Shown here one piece after another: positions 6,093-12,019 of a stretch of DNA of 12,510 bases. Every line of letters begins with the position of its first letter. Position 1 is the first letter of the stretch. The stretch comes from an uncultured bacterium (GTDB taxonomy: Bacteria > Actinomycetota > Coriobacteriia > Coriobacteriales > Coriobacteriaceae). The position numbers were made by a program, and so were the translations under genes. The notes under the pieces are model-generated. The model made no database searches. It had not been told where the DNA came from and saw nothing but the letters and a program-made list of their open reading frames with translations. The DNA lies in the NCBI GenBank assembly GCA_905215815.1, contig CAJMRN010000055.1, positions 1 through 12,510 on the forward strand, written 5' to 3'.

Positions 6093-7494
6093 CGCTTCCG
6101 ATCCGCGCCAGCCGAATCGTACACGACAGTCTGCGCCGCGCCCTGTACCGTCCGGTCAGCGTCCGGTGCAGCCGACCCAGCGCGCGGCCCAACCCGCCGC
6201 ACGTTCGGCGCAGTCCTCCTCTCGCTCTGCACAGCCCGCTCAGCGTCCGGGCCAGCAGTCTGTTGCTCGTCCCGCCCAGCAGCCTACTGCTCGTGCAGCC
6301 CAGCCTGCAGGCGGCGCCCGCTTTAAGCAGCAGACGCCCACTCAGCGCGCGCAGACCCCTCAATCGCACGCGCATCACGCTCAAGGCACGCATGGCGTGG
6401 CTCCGGCTGCGCGTTCGAGCTATAACACGCATGTTCGGCGCGGCGCCCAAAAGAAAAGCTCGCCGGTGCCTATGATTATCGGCGCTGCGGTTGCGGCTAT
6501 CGTTCTCGCTGTTATCGCCATCTTCGCCGTGCCGGCCGTCAAGGGCTTGCTTGGCGGGGAGGACGCGAGCGTTACCGCTGGCCAGCAGGTTACCGTTACG
6601 ATTCCCGATGGCGCCTCGGGCGACACGATCGCCTCGATTCTCTCCGAGAACCATATTGTCGAGAATCCTAAGGATTACTACGCGGCGGTCAAAAAGCTCA
6701 ACGCGGACATGTCGCTTAAGCCCGGCACGTACTCGTTCACGACGCTTATGGATGCGACCAAGGTCGTTCAGCAGCTTATTGAGGGACCCAATGCTGGCTC
6801 CGATGCGTTGACGATTCCCGAGGGCCTGACAGTCGACCAGGTTGCCGACCGTGTGGCCCAGGCGTACGACAGCATCTCCAAAGAGGACTTCCTCAACCAG
6901 GCGAAGGCCAGCAATTATGTGAACGACTATCCGTTCCTCAAAGGTGCTGCGAATGATTCGCTCGAGGGTTTCCTGTTCCCCAAGACCTATTCGCTGGGCA
7001 AGGACCCGAGTGCCGACGACGTTATCCGCGCCATGCTCGATCAGTTCAACACCGAGTACAAATCGCTCGATTTTGCCGGTTGCGAGGCCAAGATCAAGGA
7101 GCGCTACGGCGTGGAGATGTCCGATTACGACATCATCAATCTCGCTTCCATCGTTGAGCGCGAGGGCCTCAACGCCGAGCAGCGCGCGCATGTCGCCTCG
7201 GTGTTTTACAACCGTCTTGCCGGCAAGCTCGACGGTCTTCGCTACCTCAATAGCGATGCGACCATGATGTATGTCACCGGCGGCGAGGTTACCGCCGACG
7301 ACCTGCAGAGCGATAGTCCATACAACACCTATAAGCATGAAGGGCTGCCGCCCACGCCCATCTGCTCTCCGTCGCTCGAGGCGCTCAAGGCAACCCTTGA
7401 GCCCACCGACTCCGATGACCTGTATTTCTACATTACGCAGGACGAGGAGTATTTTTCTCAGACCTACGAAGAGCACCAACAGTCTTGGAATTAA
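6085..7494 (+). CDS. mltG: Endolytic murein transglycosylase MltG (YceG-like)
   Basis: A 469-residue membrane-anchored lytic transglycosylase that cuts nascent peptidoglycan strands and is thought to set glycan length. Residues 1-128 form a cytoplasmic low-complexity region very rich in Gln, Pro, Ala, Arg and Ser. A single membrane helix follows at about 130-152. The rest is extracytoplasmic: a LysM-like part beginning QVTVTIPDGASGDTIASIL, then the YceG domain with GFLFPKTY, the catalytic-glutamate motif SIVEREG (Glu358/Glu360), AHVASVFYNRL, and LNSDATMMY where many homologues have SDPTVIY. MltG of E. coli is about 340 residues, so the added length is nearly all in the N-terminal tail. It overlaps ruvX and is followed two bases later by the YqeG gene. 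No signal peptide precedes the helix; topology is N-in, C-out. Confidence 0.95.
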   Translation: MSSASDPRQPNRTRQSAPRPVPSGQRPVQPTQRAAQPAARSAQSSSRSAQPAQRPGQQSVARPAQQPTARAAQPAGGARFKQQTPTQRAQTPQSHAHHAQGTHGVAPAARSSYNTHVRRGAQKKSSPVPMIIGAAVAAIVLAVIAIFAVPAVKGLLGGEDASVTAGQQVTVTIPDGASGDTIASILSENHIVENPKDYYAAVKKLNADMSLKPGTYSFTTLMDATKVVQQLIEGPNAGSDALTIPEGLTVDQVADRVAQAYDSISKEDFLNQAKASNYVNDYPFLKGAANDSLEGFLFPKTYSLGKDPSADDVIRAMLDQFNTEYKSLDFAGCEAKIKERYGVEMSDYDIINLASIVEREGLNAEQRAHVASVFYNRLAGKLDGLRYLNSDATMMYVTGGEVTADDLQSDSPYNTYKHEGLPPTPICSPSLEALKATLEPTDSDDLYFYITQDEEYFSQTYEEHQQSWN

Positions 7495-7496
7495 AC

Positions 7497-7994
7497 ATGA
7501 GGATTTTTAGCCCCAAACGATATGTTGCCTCGGTCGACCGCATCGACCTCGATACCCTTTGGGCCGACGGCAAGCGCGCCATTTTGCTCGACCGCGATAA
7601 CACCCTGGTGCCGCGTGACACCGAGCAGGTTCCCGCTGCCGTCTCGGCTTGGCTCGAGGCCGCCCATGCCAAGGGCTTTAAGCTTTGCATGGTGTCGAAC
7701 AACTGGCATCGCGACCAGGTCATGAGTTCCGCACGCGAGCTGGGCCTCGAGGCCATCAGCCATGCCATGAAGCCCGCGCCGTTTGCCCTCAAAGCGGGCC
7801 TTAAGCGGCTGGGTGCCACGGCCGATGAGGCCGTGCTGATCGGTGATCAGCTGTACACGGACGTCTGGAGCGGCAACTTTGCCGGTGTCGACACGATCTT
7901 GGTAAAGCCGCAGGCAACTCAGGACCTGTGGTATACGCAGATCTTCCGTATCTTTGAACGCCGGGCCCTGCGCGACCTTCCCTGCGAGGAATAG
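7497..7994 (+). CDS. YqeG family HAD-IIIA phosphatase
   Basis: A 165-residue haloacid-dehalogenase-fold phosphatase. HAD motif I is DRDNTLV, with the nucleophile Asp32 and acid/base Asp34. Motif II is SNN (67-69). Lys92 in MKPAP is the motif III lysine. Motif IV is IGDQLYTD (115-122). All catalytic residues are intact. The family is named for Bacillus YqeG and is related to yeast Gep4, a phosphatidylglycerophosphate phosphatase, so a role in phospholipid synthesis is plausible but not shown. The ATG at 7497 is preferred to the in-frame TTG at 7485, which lies inside mltG, because MRIFSPKRY matches the usual YqeG N-terminus. The site has a poor Shine-Dalgarno sequence and lies two bases after the mltG stop. 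In Bacillus yqeG neighbours aroE; here it neighbours aroK. Confidence 0.88.
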   Translation: MRIFSPKRYVASVDRIDLDTLWADGKRAILLDRDNTLVPRDTEQVPAAVSAWLEAAHAKGFKLCMVSNNWHRDQVMSSARELGLEAISHAMKPAPFALKAGLKRLGATADEAVLIGDQLYTDVWSGNFAGVDTILVKPQATQDLWYTQIFRIFERRALRDLPCEE

Positions 7995-8002
7995 GTTTCG
8001 TC

Positions 8003-8536
8003 ATGTCCCAGCACACCAAGCACGGCTGCGACCATATCTTCTTTATCGGATTTTTGGGTGCGGGTAAATCGACGCTCGCGCGCAACGTGGGCACCATGTT
8101 CAAGCGTCGGTTTATCGATACCGACCGCCTGGTCGTGCGTCGTTGCGGTAAATCGGTTACCGAGATTTTTGAGACCGAGGGTGAGGATCGTTTTCGCGAG
8201 CTCGAGACCTCGGCGCTCCGTTCGCTCCAAAGCGAGCGTAGCCTGTTGGTTTCGTGCGGTGGCGGTATCGTCGAGACGCCGGTGAATATTGAGCTGATGC
8301 ACGAAATGGGTACGTGTGTGTACCTCGAGGGCGACTTCGAGGATTCGATTCGCCAGATTCGTCGGTCCGACACGCGGCCCGATTTCCGCTCGCCCGAGCA
8401 TGCTGCGCGCTTGTTTGAGCATCGCCGTCCGCTGTATCGCCAGGCCGCCGATATTACCCTTGATATTCGCAACAAGTCCTTCGAGGACGTTTCCTACCTT
8501 TGTGCCGAGATGCTTTTGGAGCGTGGGCTGCTATGA
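8003..8536 (+). CDS. aroK: Shikimate kinase
   Basis: Phosphorylates shikimate to shikimate-3-phosphate with ATP, the fifth step toward chorismate. The 177-residue length is typical. The Walker A loop GFLGAGKST spans residues 16-24. Shikimate-binding Asp39 and Asp41 lie in IDTDRLV, Arg65 in EDRFRELE, and the GGG triplet at 86-88. The lid arginine is Arg125 (DTRPDF), and Arg142 lies in EHRRPLY. These correspond to the key residues of E. coli AroK, so the enzyme looks fully active. It starts eight bases after the YqeG stop, and its TGA overlaps the ATG of the AroB-like gene in an ATGA junction. The intact kinase contrasts with the eroded active site of the next gene. Confidence 0.94.
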   Translation: MSQHTKHGCDHIFFIGFLGAGKSTLARNVGTMFKRRFIDTDRLVVRRCGKSVTEIFETEGEDRFRELETSALRSLQSERSLLVSCGGGIVETPVNIELMHEMGTCVYLEGDFEDSIRQIRRSDTRPDFRSPEHAARLFEHRRPLYRQAADITLDIRNKSFEDVSYLCAEMLLERGLL

Positions 8537-9642
8537 TTCGCCGTCAACTGATCAATTTCCAAAACCGCAGCGTCGATGTCCGTGTCGGATTGGGCGCGTT
8601 CGATGAGTTGTCGCGCATGTTTGCCTCGGCTGTGGGCAAGCCTAAGCGCGCGATGGTCGTTTGGAACGACGCCACATCCGAGCGTTTTGGTGAGGTCGTC
8701 GAGCATGCGCTGGTCGACGCCGGTTTTGTCATGTCACAGCTTCCCCTTGAGGTTTCGCCTGCTGGTGCCACGCTGGCCGATGCCGATGCTATCTTTGGCG
8801 CCTTGTCTGCCAACGGCATTACCTGCGACGATCTGGTTGTCGCCGTTGGCGATGCCGCAACCTGCTCGGTTGTTAGCTGGTGCGCCAACCAGTGGTGTGG
8901 CCGAACCGAGTGCGCGCTGCTGCCGACGACCTTCGACGCCATGCTCACGGTCGCGACGACCATGAAGCCGCTCATTGCCTCGTCGTCGAATGCGCTTCCC
9001 GCTATCGCGTTCCGTCCCGAACCGGGCTTGGTCGTGTGTGACCTCGACCTTGTTCGCGAGGCGGACCCCGAGGACCTCAAGCTCGGCTATGTGGTACTTG
9101 TTGGCACCATGCTTTCGAGCAGTAAGTCCCGTTGGAATCAGTTTACTGAGACCGTCCCCGAGATTCTCGCGGGCGAGGAGGTCGCGCTCGTCAATGCCGT
9201 TCAATGGTCTCAGACTGCCCGCAAGGACGTACTGATGGCCACGAACCCGAGCGCTCGCCATGCGCTCGATTTTGGCAAGACGGGGGAGCGTACCCTGCGC
9301 GCTTGCTTGGGCGATGCCGCTTCGCAGGTCCCTGCCTACCAGCTGGTGTCCGAGGGCATGCGCTTTGAGGCGCGCCTAGCACATGATGCCTGCGACTTCG
9401 ATATTGATTACGTCTTTGAGGTCGATGACTGCTTGGAGGACTTTGGTATCGAGGAGCTTGCCTTCGATCTGGAGCCTGCCGCATATATCGAGGAGTTCCG
9501 CAGGCAGCAGTTTGTCCGCTCGAACCGCAGTATGTTGCCGCTGCCCGCGGCACTCGGCGCCATTCGTCTAACGAGCGTTGAGGACGAGGTTCTTGAGCGC
9601 CATGCTCACGCCTACTTGGCTTCACGCAAAGAACTTCTCTAA
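8533..9642 (+). CDS. 3-dehydroquinate synthase-like protein lacking catalytic motifs
   Basis: A 369-residue protein with the length and layout of 3-dehydroquinate synthase (AroB), which cyclises DAHP using NAD+ and zinc. Landmarks remain: an N-terminal strand-turn opening (VDVRVGLGAFDEL), VVAVG at 102-106, LLPTTFDAML at 129-138, LVVCDLDLV, LDFGKTGERT at 245-254, and LVSEGM at 271-276. By eye alignment the functional residues are gone. The NAD loop GGGVVGD is GDAATCS, the DSSVGGKT stretch is LTVATTMK, the zinc glutamate of AEVxKYG is Tyr186 (GYVVLVG), and the zinc histidines of GHTFGH and of HGEA are replaced by FGKTGER and SEGM. The frame is uninterrupted with normal codon style, so it is kept as a protein. 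Start at 8533 (ATGA overlap with aroK) rather than upstream GTG at 8500. Probably a pseudoenzyme; DHQS activity is unlikely. Confidence 0.82.
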   Translation: MIRRQLINFQNRSVDVRVGLGAFDELSRMFASAVGKPKRAMVVWNDATSERFGEVVEHALVDAGFVMSQLPLEVSPAGATLADADAIFGALSANGITCDDLVVAVGDAATCSVVSWCANQWCGRTECALLPTTFDAMLTVATTMKPLIASSSNALPAIAFRPEPGLVVCDLDLVREADPEDLKLGYVVLVGTMLSSSKSRWNQFTETVPEILAGEEVALVNAVQWSQTARKDVLMATNPSARHALDFGKTGERTLRACLGDAASQVPAYQLVSEGMRFEARLAHDACDFDIDYVFEVDDCLEDFGIEELAFDLEPAAYIEEFRRQQFVRSNRSMLPLPAALGAIRLTSVEDEVLERHAHAYLASRKELL

Positions 9643-9648
9643 GATTTA

Positions 9649-9674
9649 TTGACATCCATTGTCTTTCGTATCAT
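9649..9674 (+). promoter_or_regulatory. Possible promoter upstream of the M24 peptidase gene
   Basis: A perfect TTGACA (9649-9654) is followed by TATCAT (9669-9674), but the spacer is only 14 bases. At 16-17 bases the hexamer is poor. If used, transcription would begin near 9681, right at the foot of the following hairpin. An alternative -10 is TATATA at 9746-9751, with a weak -35 inside the hairpin. Confidence 0.35.
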
Positions 9675-9679
9675 GTTGA

Positions 9680-9742
9680 GGGGCGGGTTTTCAATCGGTT
9701 GCGGATCGCATGCGTTTCCGTCGTTCGATTGAGACCCGTCCC
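9680..9742 (+). repeat. 63-nt imperfect inverted repeat (stem-loop) in the peptidase leader
   Basis: Left arm 9680-9697 pairs with right arm 9726-9742: GGGGCGGG opposite CCCGTCCC and CAATCG opposite CGATTG. This gives 17 pairs with one bulged T and two G-T wobbles. The 28-base loop can fold further (CGGA 9702-9705 with TCCG 9717-9720) around the palindrome CGCATGCG at 9707-9714. No T run follows in either direction, so it is not a standard terminator. It may be an mRNA-leader structure or an operator. Confidence 0.75.
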
Positions 9743-9774
9743 GTCTATATAGAGACAACAAGAAAGGAATCTGC

Positions 9775-10905
9775 ATGTCTGAGTTTGCTGCCGGTCCTGC
9801 CGGTCGTATCGAGCGTGTCCGTGCCCTGATGGCCGAGCGTGGCTACGATGCCATCGTGGTGCGCGACGAGGCCAACCTTCGTTGGCTTACGGGCGTGAAG
9901 GGCGTCTTCGACTACACCTTCGAGTTCCCGCACGCTGCGTTTATTACGGTCGACCAGTGCCTGTTCCACACCGACTCGCGCTACCTCAACAGCTTTGAGG
10001 AGAACACGCCCGCCGGCAGCCCCTGGGTCTACGACATGGACGAGGGTACCATCCCCGGCTGGGTCGCCGGCAAGATTGCGGCTAACAAGTGCCGTGTCTG
10101 TGCTGTCGAGGACGATATGCAGATTAACTTCTACCAGGGTATTCAGCGCGGCCTGGAGGACCGTTCCGTCGCCTGCATGCTGCCGCTGATGCACGACGAC
10201 ATCCGCAAGATGCGCGCCATCAAGGATGCCGAGGAGATCGAGCTCATGCGCCATGCACAGTCGATCACTGACGCCGCCTTCCAGCACATGCTCGGCTTTA
10301 TTAAGCCCGGTATGACCGAGAAGCAGGTTCGCAACGAGCTCGAGAACTTTATGTTCGCCAACGGCGCAGACAGCCTTGCCTTCGGCTCCATCGTGGCGAG
10401 CGGTCCCAACACCGCCAACCCGCATGCCGTGCCGAGCGACCGCGTGATCGAGAAGGGCGATTTCGTTCTCATGGATTATGGCGCGGGCTATTGCGATTAC
10501 CGCTCCGACATGACGCGCACTGTCGTGATGGGCGAGCCCACCCAGGAGCAGCTCGACCTGTACGCACTCGTGCGCCGCACGCACGAGGAGTGCGTCGCCG
10601 CCATCCATCCGGGCGTTGAGGGTAACGACATCTTCAAGCTTTCCAAGAAGATCATCGGCGATGCCGGCTATGGTGATTACTACAACCATGGTCTGGGCCA
10701 CGGCGTGGGCATCGACATCCACGAGCTGCCCAACTTCAACCGCAGCAAGAACACCATCGAGATCGGCTCGGTTGTCACCATGGAGCCCGGCGTCTACCTG
10801 CCCGGCGTGGGCGGCGTGCGCCTTGAGGACTACGGCGTGGTCACCGAGAACGGCTACGAGCCCTTCACCAAGACCCCGCACGACCTGCACGTTATCGACT
10901 GCTAG
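9775..10905 (+). CDS. pepQ: M24 family Xaa-Pro peptidase (PepQ/aminopeptidase P type)
   Basis: A 376-residue cytoplasmic metallopeptidase of the pita-bread fold that releases residues next to proline from short peptides. The N-terminal creatinase-like domain covers about residues 1-135 (RIERVRALMAERGYDAIVV, then LRWLTG). The catalytic domain carries all five metal ligands: Asp234 and Asp245 in MDYGAGYCDYRSDMTRT, His309 in GLGHGVG, Glu337 in TMEPGVYL, and Glu351 in RLEDYGV. His316 (IHE) is the usual catalytic histidine. The start is supported by AAAGGA six bases upstream (9763-9768). It sits alone between a leader hairpin and a double terminator, followed by efp. Pairing of a proline peptidase gene with efp is conserved in Actinobacteria. 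Dipeptidase versus aminopeptidase specificity cannot be told from sequence, so the symbol is approximate. Confidence 0.92.
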   Translation: MSEFAAGPAGRIERVRALMAERGYDAIVVRDEANLRWLTGVKGVFDYTFEFPHAAFITVDQCLFHTDSRYLNSFEENTPAGSPWVYDMDEGTIPGWVAGKIAANKCRVCAVEDDMQINFYQGIQRGLEDRSVACMLPLMHDDIRKMRAIKDAEEIELMRHAQSITDAAFQHMLGFIKPGMTEKQVRNELENFMFANGADSLAFGSIVASGPNTANPHAVPSDRVIEKGDFVLMDYGAGYCDYRSDMTRTVVMGEPTQEQLDLYALVRRTHEECVAAIHPGVEGNDIFKLSKKIIGDAGYGDYYNHGLGHGVGIDIHELPNFNRSKNTIEIGSVVTMEPGVYLPGVGGVRLEDYGVVTENGYEPFTKTPHDLHVIDC

Positions 10906-10922
10906 TCTACTTCGGTAGATAG
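10902..10922 (+). repeat. Stem-loop with UUCG tetraloop over the pepQ stop codon
   Basis: TCTAC-TTCG-GTAGA (10906-10919) is a perfect 5-bp stem closed by the very stable C(UUCG)G loop. CTA (10902-10904) can pair with TAG (10920-10922), leaving G10905 bulged, so the TAG stop codon lies inside the structure. Only a short T run follows. It probably works with the stronger terminator behind it or protects the mRNA 3' end. Confidence 0.65.
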
Positions 10923-10928
10923 TTTGGG

Positions 10929-10971
10929 GCGGGGCGTTCGGATCGATTCGGACGCCCCGCGTTCTCTTTTT
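10929..10971 (+). terminator. Strong intrinsic terminator after pepQ
   Basis: A 12-bp GC-rich stem, GCGGGGCGTTCG (10929-10940) with CGGACGCCCCGC (10949-10960), has one G-T wobble and an 8-base loop. It is followed by GTTCTCTTTTT. It separates pepQ from the efp promoter. Confidence 0.9.
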
Positions 10972-10980
10972 ATGCGCTCG

Positions 10981-11008
10981 CTGCAGGCGCCGTCTGCAAG
11001 TGTATAAT
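10981..11008 (+). promoter_or_regulatory. Predicted efp promoter
   Basis: A perfect -10 TATAAT (11003-11008) is preceded directly by TG. The -35 position is poor: CTGCAG at 10981-10986 with a 16-base spacer. An inverted repeat, TGCAG-N7-CTGCA (10982-10998), covers the -35 and spacer and could bind a regulator. The predicted transcript starts near 11015, about 50 bases before the efp ATG. Confidence 0.6.
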
Positions 11009-11065
11009 TTCTGTCGTATGTAATTTGGACGCTTGTGCGTTCTGCCCATAACAAGAAAGGTCGCT

Positions 11066-11629
11066 ATGCCTACCATTTCTACCGCCGACTTCAAGAACGG
11101 CCTCGGTCTCCGCATCAAGGACAAGGTCTACACCATCGTCGAGTTCCAGCATGTCAAGCCGGGCAAGGGCGGCGCGTTTGTGCGCTACAAGACCCGCGAC
11201 ATCAAGAGCGGCCGCGTCGTCGAGAACACCTGCAACGCCGGCACCAAGTTCGAGAGCGTCATGCTCACCACCCGTGAGTTCCAGTACCTCTACAACGATG
11301 GCGCTGACTACATCTTCATGGACAACGAGACCTATGAGCAGGTTCCCGTTCCCGAGGACATGGTGGGCGAGAACTCCAAGTGGCTGCGCGAGAACGACAT
11401 CTGCCAGCTGCTCTTCGCCGACGATGAGCTCATGGGCGTGACTCCGCCGATGTTCATCGAGACCACCATCGTCCAGACCGACCCGGGCTTTAAGGGCGAC
11501 ACCGTCCAGGGTTCCACCAAGCCGGCCACGATTGACACCGGCGCTGTCATCCAGGTCCCCATGTACCTCAACGAGGGCGAGGTCATCAAGGTTGACACCC
11601 GCGACGGCAAGTTCGTCTCCCGCGTCTAG
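11066..11629 (+). CDS. efp: Translation elongation factor P
   Basis: EF-P binds between the P and E sites of the ribosome and relieves stalling at consecutive prolines. The protein has 187 residues, the standard length. Domain I begins TISTADFKNGLGLRI and presents the tip loop KPGKGG, with Lys34 at the residue that other bacteria modify. No modification genes are in the window, so its modification state is unknown. The C-terminal OB domain ends in the family signature, from GAVIQVPMYLNEGEVIKVDT to DGKFVSRV. The ATG at 11066 is chosen because AAAGG lies five bases upstream (11056-11060) and MPTISTADF fits the family; an earlier in-frame GTG at 11033 lies in the leader. It heads a short operon with the Asp23 gene 24 bases on, then nusB. 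Confidence 0.97.
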   Translation: MPTISTADFKNGLGLRIKDKVYTIVEFQHVKPGKGGAFVRYKTRDIKSGRVVENTCNAGTKFESVMLTTREFQYLYNDGADYIFMDNETYEQVPVPEDMVGENSKWLRENDICQLLFADDELMGVTPPMFIETTIVQTDPGFKGDTVQGSTKPATIDTGAVIQVPMYLNEGEVIKVDTRDGKFVSRV

Positions 11630-11653
11630 CAACCAACTCTTCTAGGAGGACTC

Positions 11654-12016
11654 ATGCCCCAGGAAATCAAGATTGACGGCATCGGCATTTCGCCCGATGT
11701 TCTGACCGCCATCGTCTCGCGCGCCGTGTCGGATGTCGAGGGCATCGCCTCCGTTGGCGTCAAGGACCTTGCCACTAATCTTGTCTCCATGATGCTCTCG
11801 TCCAAGGCCCCGGCTTCCGAGCCGGCTGTCGAGGCCGAGGTCGTTGGCGACAAGCTCGCACTCACCGTGCGTGTCGTGGTGTTCTTTGGCTATCCGTTCA
11901 AGAAACTCGCCGAGGCCGTTCGCGCTGCCGTGGTCGCTGCCATCGATGCCCAGGTTGGCGTTGAGGTTGAGCGTGTTGACGTTTGCATCGACGGCCTCGT
12001 TTTCCCCAAGGAGTAA
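11654..12016 (+). CDS. Asp23/Gls24 family envelope stress response protein (YqhY-like)
   Basis: A 120-residue Asp23/Gls24-domain protein (DUF322). The pattern is typical: GIGISPDVLTAIVSRAVSDVEGIASVG at the start, LTVRVVVFFGYPFKKLAEAVRAAVVAAI in the middle, and VERVDVCIDGLVF at the end. Family members include YqhY of Bacillus, encoded beside accBC and nusB and linked to control of acetyl-CoA carboxylase and membrane lipid synthesis, and Asp23 of Staphylococcus, a membrane-anchored cell-envelope stress protein. This copy has no membrane segment. AGGAGG at 11644-11649 gives a strong ribosome site. It ends three bases before the nusB start, with the nusB Shine-Dalgarno sequence inside its last codons. 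The efp-Asp23-nusB grouping supports the YqhY-like label, but its biochemical role here is unknown. Confidence 0.9.
   Translation: MPQEIKIDGIGISPDVLTAIVSRAVSDVEGIASVGVKDLATNLVSMMLSSKAPASEPAVEAEVVGDKLALTVRVVVFFGYPFKKLAEAVRAAVVAAIDAQVGVEVERVDVCIDGLVFPKE
12008..12013 (+). promoter_or_regulatory. Ribosome binding site deciding the nusB TTG start
   Basis: AAGGAG lies within the last codons of the Asp23-family gene, six bases before the TTG at 12020. It makes TTG the best start, since no ATG or GTG lies in frame near the family N-terminus. Confidence 0.75.
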
Positions 12017-12019
12017 CCT

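Noticed and set aside
5992..7479. 495-codon open frame on the - strand inside mltG
   Set aside because: It is a shadow of mltG. The + strand gene carries clear YceG motifs and a GAGGAGG site.
8500..8532. Upstream GTG start for the AroB-like gene
   Set aside because: It lies inside aroK. The ATGA overlap at 8533 fits the coupling seen elsewhere in the operon, and MIRRQLINF matches the family opening.
8533..9642. Calling the AroB-like gene a pseudogene
   Set aside because: There is no frameshift or premature stop, the length and codon style are normal, and the gene is coupled to aroK. Loss of catalytic residues alone fits a pseudoenzyme better than a dead gene.
9680..9742. Calling the long hairpin the terminator of the alaS-aroB operon
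   Set aside because: The right arm is followed by GTCTATATAGAG on the + strand and there is no T run on the - strand either, so intrinsic termination is not supported.
11033..11065. Upstream GTG start for efp
   Set aside because: It precedes the AAAGG site and adds residues that EF-P proteins lack. ATG 11066 places Lys34 at the expected number.
9745..11124. 459-codon open frame on the - strand over pepQ
   Set aside because: It crosses the pepQ terminator, the efp promoter and the efp start, which no real gene here would plausibly do. It has no recognisable domain.
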